Part shown: piece by piece, positions 60,150-64,000 of the stretch
Numbering within the stretch: the first letter of the stretch is position 1
Layout of the letters: each line of letters starts with the position of its first letter
Origin: Papio anubis
Taxonomy: Eukaryota > Chordata > Mammalia > Primates > Cercopithecidae
Direction of reading: 5' to 3'
Assembly: GCF_008728515.1 (NCBI RefSeq)
Contig: NC_044996.1
Coordinates: 127,835,595 to 127,899,594 of the forward strand
DNA length: 64,000 nt
Position numbers and translations under genes: made by a program
Notes under the pieces: model-generated
Seen by the model: the letters and a program-made list of their open reading frames with translations, nothing else
Told to the model about the DNA's origin: nothing
Database searches by the model: none

Positions 60150-60340
60150 ATAGCATGGTAGAAGGAGCACTGAGCCAAGAGAGGGGGATCTAGGTATGAT
60201 TTCAGCCCTGCTATAAACCAGCTGTGTTATATGGGGAAAGTTATCTATAAATTGAGGAAAATGATAATGACCTTGCCTACAGAGGTTGGACTAGATGGTC
60301 CCTGTAGGAGCCTTTTATGTTTCTACATCTTTCCAAATCC
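60150..60340 (-). mobile_element. MIR-family SINE, reverse
   Basis: gtagaaggagcactgagcca and gaggttggactagatggtcc are reverse MIR/MIR3-type text. Confidence 0.7.
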
Positions 60341-60364
60341 CTTTAAGACAGGAAAGAGGAGGTG

Positions 60365-60450
60365 GAATTACTACCATTTTTAAGATGGAGATCTGTATTT
60401 GGCCATATGACTTGTCCAGAGCCAAACTCCAATATCAAAGTAGAGCTTAA
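60365..60450 (+). mobile_element. MIR fragment
   Basis: attactaccatttttaagat followed by catatgacttgtccagagcc. Confidence 0.55.
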
Positions 60451-60489
60451 AAAGGGCCCCTCCATGCCAGAGAGTGTACTGCCATAGCA

Positions 60490-60730
60490 CAAACTGCACA
60501 GACTACATTTCCCAGTCCCCTTGCAGTTAGATGTGGCCACGTGATTGAGTTCTGGCCATGGAATGTGGGTGGGAGTGAGAGGTACTGCTTCCAGGGTAAT
60601 CCATGTTCTTGTTTTCCCTTCTCCTGGTTGGATGCAGAAGACCCAGTAGGGGCTTCAAGGCCCTAGGAAATGGTAGATTCATTAGAAGAGACTAGGTTCC
60701 TTATAATCACAAGTCAAAAAGCTGTTTTGA
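60490..60730 (+). mobile_element. Ancient LTR-type relic (MLT1-like)
   Basis: gactacatttcccagtcccc, ttgcagttagatgtggccac and gttggatgcagaagacccag. Its end continues into the tandem duplication below. Confidence 0.6.
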
Positions 60731-61030
60731 CATTATATAAGAAATAAACTGCTATTGTGTTAAACCCTGAAATTTGGGGCTCACCTGTTATGGTGTTTAT
60801 CCTTCCCTGACCAGTATACTCACTGTGGGTCTCTAGTCAATTGCCGGTTCAGGTTCTGATCTTCAAGAGGAAAAGCTTATTCAACATTGTTTAAGAAATA
60901 AACTGCTATTGTGTTAAACCCTGAAATTTGGGGCTCACCTATTATGGTGTTTATCCTTCCCTGACCAATATGCTCACTGTGGGTCTCTAGTCAATTGCTG
61001 GTTTAGGTTCTGATCTTCAAGAGGAAGCAG
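60731..61030. repeat. Tandem duplication, two units of about 154 bp
   Basis: Unit 1 starts at 60731 and unit 2 at 60885, offset exactly 154. The second unit repeats taagaaataaactgctattg through ttctgatcttcaagaggaa with about six differences in about 140 bases, mostly transitions. It duplicates the end of the LTR relic plus flank. Confidence 0.95.
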
Positions 61031-63000
61031 CCCTTTCTATTTAAGACCAAGGGATCATTGATATCTTATTTGGTACAGGTCAAGTCAAGCCAATGATGTT
61101 CTTATAAAATTGAAATCTCAACCCATGGTCTTCCCATATCTACTCTTCTAAGCTGGCCAAACTTGGTCACTGTTGCACTGGGTCCTTATACTACATTTCA
61201 TCATCATTAATCCTTTGTCTTCCATGGGGAACACAAAGATGGTGGAAATTTTAAAAATAAACTAGCAACTGTGTGCAAGTCTCCACTAGAAGACTAGAGG
61301 AATGATGGATATCTCGAAGGTGCTGTTTCTTGGTCTCTTCCTTCCCCCCAATCACGACCTCTATCTTAATAGTTGCCCAGTGATTATAGTTATGACATAC
61401 AGAAAATAAAGGTAAAAATTTTAAATTGAAATTCATTTTGAAAGAGAGGGGAAAATCACTTGGTAGATTCCATCTTGAACAGAGAATGCTTGCCCTTACA
61501 TTCTCTTGCTGTTTAGTTCATTTATTTCACTGGAGAAAAAAATAGACATTTACATTTTTCAGCAATCGCTAATGCATTCTTGCCAAAAAATAAAAAATAA
61601 AAATCCCATCATCCAACCAAATCAAGAACAGAGGGGGCCTTTTTTTCTTCCAGCTGGACTTTGCCACCATTGCCATGAAAGAAAAAGTGAACAAGGAAGA
61701 AATGAAGGCTTTTGAAAATAAATAATGAGGGAAGCCTAGCAGGCTTGCAGAATCTAGGACCCACAGGAGAAGACCTGCGCTTCCTGCTTCCACTGCAATC
61801 ACTGCAAAGTCCTCAATCCCTTCCTATCTCCATTCCAGGTGGCCTCTTCACCATCAGCTGGAGGCGGCGCCCTTCAGACAGGCTGGGGCCACCCTCCTGC
61901 TGACCAGGAAGAGGCTCCTCACTCAACTGTCCAGGGGTTTCCACCTGGAAAGGAAAGAGTAGTAGCCCAGCTGCTATCCACACAGTAGGAAGTTGGCATG
62001 GTTTGAGTGCCACCTGGCCCCTTTTGTCCCTCTGTATTCTGGAACGAACTCCATTGTGAGGGAGTTGCTTGTTGGCTTTAAAGTGCGAAGGAGGAAGCCC
62101 TTTGGGGCAAGAGAGGGACCCTGTCCAGGCTCTCATCCTCCAGTCTTGCAGCCCAGTGGCTTTGGGCCTCACCCAGGAATGGATGAGGCTTCTCAGAGCT
62201 GCTGCCCTTCTCACATGGACCAGCATTCAACATCCCTGCCTTGCCTTGAGACCTGAAGGTGAATTGCTCTGAAGGATGTGTGGACCTGGTCTAAGGCTGT
62301 CTGGGGGCCCAAGTTTGACCCACCCTCAGGGAGCTGGGAAGGAGACCCCACCCCTCTAAAAGCAGGGTCAAGCCAAACTGTACCTCCAACTGCAGGGCTA
62401 TTTTTAGATGCTGTTATCTTTGCCTTGCTCACAAACAGCTGTGAAAAACAAACTGGTCACCAAGAGGCAAGAAACTGCAAAATAAAAACCTCATAAAACG
62501 AAAGCTCCAAAACTCCAGAGCATACCACACTATGGCAAAACACTGTGCACCATCATGGCGGGACCTGCTGAGTCTTCCCCTCAGCGGGGTGAGGGAGGGT
62601 GTTGCTCTTTCACTGCCCACACATTCCTGGCCTAGCATGCCATGAGCAAGTCCAGCTTTGGCTCACTGTCCCTGGAATGGGTAGTGGGTCAGGCTGCCCC
62701 ACTCATGGGCACAGATGGTGAGTCCTGGGGACAGGTGTGCCAGGTAAGTGGGAGTGATGGGGTTAACACTGCCACAAAAGGAAAAGCTCCAGCTCACTCC
62801 CCTCTCTTCCAGCTCATCCTAACAGCCCATTTGCCTTACAGCATCACAGCTCCTTGACAGTGAAACCCCTGCACAGGCAAAATGTCATCTAACACCAAGT
62901 GGCAGGGCAGGAACACAGGAGAGGGCACCAAGCAGGATCCCCGACTTCTCCCCAGCCCTTAGAAGCCCTCAAACGGCCAAACCTCAGGGCGCCCTTCCAC
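61031..63000. other. Intron 1 sequence, nothing recognised
   Basis: GC content rises towards the CpG island. No repeat or exon is recognised, although several open frames overlap at 61813-62256. Confidence 0.45.
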
Positions 63001-63004
63001 TCAC

Positions 63005-63077
63005 AGCGCCGTGGAATCATCATTCCCCCTGCAGGAAACCCAGCACCAGACGCTGCAGCCCCTGCAGACCCCTCCAC
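63005..63077 (-). CDS. Predicted alternative first coding exon of NHS (speculative)
   Basis: On the minus strand an ATG at 63077 opens a short frame (MEGSAGAAASGAGFPAG, then MMIPRR) that reaches a consensus donor gtgagt at 63004. It leaves in phase 1, exactly the phase in which NHS exon 2 begins, so splicing across about 33 kb would give MMIPRR-S-VSNLDIE and continue in frame. It lies at the edge of the CpG island, downstream of a GC-box-like motif. Against it: phase agreement happens by chance one time in three, the base before the donor (T) is poor, the 5' UTR would be short, and I do not recall a known NHS isoform with this start. It is reported as a prediction to test. Confidence 0.18.
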
Positions 63078-63199
63078 CCAGAGGGTAGGCAGCGTGGAAA
63101 AGTGCCGCCCCGCCCCAGAACCCGGGATCCGGGGTAGGGAGGAGGCGGCAAACTTAAAAGCTGCAACTGCAATATGCTTTTAAAAATAATAAAAGACCC

Positions 63200-63780
63200 C
63201 TGAAAGCCAGTGCTGTTCCCTTCGCCCCTCCGAGCTATGTGCGGTCCACCTTGACCGTCAGCTCACCCTCGCTCAGTTCTGCCAAGGGGACCCAGTTCTC
63301 AGATCTCGACCAAGGGGGATCTCCTCTCCGGCTAGCGCGCGGCTGGGCTGCGCCTCGAGCCTCCCCCGACCCCCAAGTTCACCCAGCACCCAGAGGTGCG
63401 AGAAATAGTTTAATATGATGTCACTTGCCCATACCCCCTCCCCCCAGGCTGGTCCCATCTCACACACCCGCGTGGCCTGGGCTGCGAGTCGTGGAGCATC
63501 CCGGAGGGTTGCGGTGGGGCGCCACGCCGAGGCTAGCCTCCCCCGGCGCCCGCTCAGGTTCAGGCTCGGCCCTGGGCAGCCCGCCCGTGCATCGTTCCCC
63601 TGGTGCAGAAATCCTACCGCCGGTGCGCCCTGGGCGCGCCGCCGGGCCCCGCGCCGGCTCCCCGGGAATGCGGCCGTCAGGTGAGGTAGGCATGCGTGCC
63701 GGCTCCGCAGCGAAGCAGCAGCTGGCTGGGGCGCTGGGCTCGGAATCTGCCTCTTCTCCCTCTCCCCGCAAAAGAGAGGC
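63200..63780. promoter_or_regulatory. CpG island, candidate internal promoter in NHS intron 1
   Basis: After tens of kilobases of AT-rich intron, this block becomes strongly GC-rich and keeps many CG dinucleotides (for example gcgcgcggc near 63336 and ggcgcgccgccgg near 63631). This suggests a germline-unmethylated CpG island. A GC-box-like ggggcggggc sits on the minus strand near 63107-63117. On the plus strand a consensus donor, CAG then gtgagg, lies at 63681; on the minus strand gtgagt lies at 63004-62999. Either strand could therefore be transcribed. NHS is known to have several alternative first exons, so an internal NHS promoter is reasonable, but an unrelated antisense non-coding RNA is also possible. 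The open frames on both strands here follow from GC richness and are not evidence of a protein. Confidence 0.6.
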
Positions 63781-64000
63781 CTCTCGGGGACTTTCCAGTG
63801 CCTTGTTGCGTTAGGACTGCATTCCCCCTTCCTTTTCCCTTTTATCTTAGTTTCTCCTTCAGATGCAAAAAGAGAGATCTCAGGAGTCCATGCCCAGTTC
63901 CAGCCTAACTCGGTCCACAGGCAGAGAATTATGAATGGATGCTGCCTTCTGATGAGGAAGTCGACTGGGGAGGTCTCTGCGCACGGCGCGCTCCATCAAA
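63781..64000. other. Flank of the CpG island
   Basis: GC content falls again and the sequence is unrecognised. It may hold upstream promoter elements of either strand. Confidence 0.4.

Larger units (their letters stand above)
1..64000 (-). other. NHS: NHS locus, internal part (introns 1-3 with exons 2 and 3)
   Basis: The two exons recognised at 30042-30194 and 25462-25595 place the whole window inside the NHS transcription unit, which runs from high to low coordinate. Everything above 30194 is intron 1, the stretch between the exons is intron 2, and everything below 25462 is intron 3. In human, intron 1 spans hundreds of kilobases and exon 4 lies tens of kilobases beyond exon 3 (recalled knowledge), which fits the absence of other exons here. 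I looked on the minus strand below 25462 for the optional exon 3a and for exon 4 and did not recognise either. That the window is entirely intronic apart from the two exons is an inference from this layout. Confidence 0.88.

Noticed and set aside
63425..63814. Long open frames on both strands in the CpG island
   Set aside because: High GC content depletes stop codons; the two frames overlap and neither is recognised. Only the phase-compatible exon at 63005-63077 was kept, as speculative.
1..64000. CRISPR arrays, operons, tRNA or rRNA genes, phage or plasmid features
   Set aside because: The sequence is primate nuclear DNA; no regularly spaced repeats or RNA-gene signatures were seen.

Overview
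This is a stretch of primate X-chromosome-type nuclear DNA, AT-rich and dense in Alu, L1, MIR, L2 and MaLR repeats, with almost no coding sequence. Two young AluY copies (22671-22985 and 35065-35406) carry the altered 'gagatc(c/t)ggcc(a/g)ctgc' block typical of AluYR-type elements of Old World monkeys. The source is therefore most likely a cercopithecid (macaque or baboon type), not an ape.

The only protein-coding gene recognised is NHS (Nance-Horan syndrome gene, WAVE/actin regulation), read on the minus strand. Exon 2 lies at 30042-30194 and exon 3 at 25462-25595. Both have correct splice sites, and their phases join to give one reading frame. The rest is intron: 30195-64000 is part of the very long intron 1, 25596-30041 is intron 2, and 1-25461 is part of intron 3. 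The main first exon and exons 4-8 are not in the window. A CpG-rich block at about 63200-63780 looks like an internal promoter. A possible minus-strand first exon next to it (63005-63077) has a donor in the right phase for exon 2, but this is a prediction only.

Layout from low to high coordinate. 1-25 kb (intron 3): AluS, L1 3' ends, L1M and L2 relics, a CHP1 retropseudogene (from 12049), a rearranged Alu/Alu junction at 13.4 kb, a long reverse L1M tract (about 16-19.3 kb), a hAT-type element and several MIRs. 25-31 kb: the two exons and mostly unique intron. 31-36 kb: a 5'-truncated L1PA insertion with an abnormal 3' end, an AluYR inside an older relic, and a solo MaLR LTR. 36-64 kb: sparse MIR/L2/MER5/MITE relics, a second MaLR LTR, an L1M of about 2.4 kb, a short L1PA, a tandem duplication at 60.7-61.0 kb, and the CpG island.

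The most unusual signals are not genes. There are two 'templated inverted insertions': a 76-bp near-perfect inverted copy (13406-13481 versus 16944-17019), and a 31-bp perfect inverted copy at the L1PA poly(A) junction (32797-32827 versus 33020-33050). There is also a pseudoknot-type nested inverted repeat (20331-20369), a palindrome cluster (15858-15973), and a possible new in-frame splice donor inside NHS exon 3. No CRISPR array, operon, tRNA, rRNA or intact mobile-element ORF was seen.
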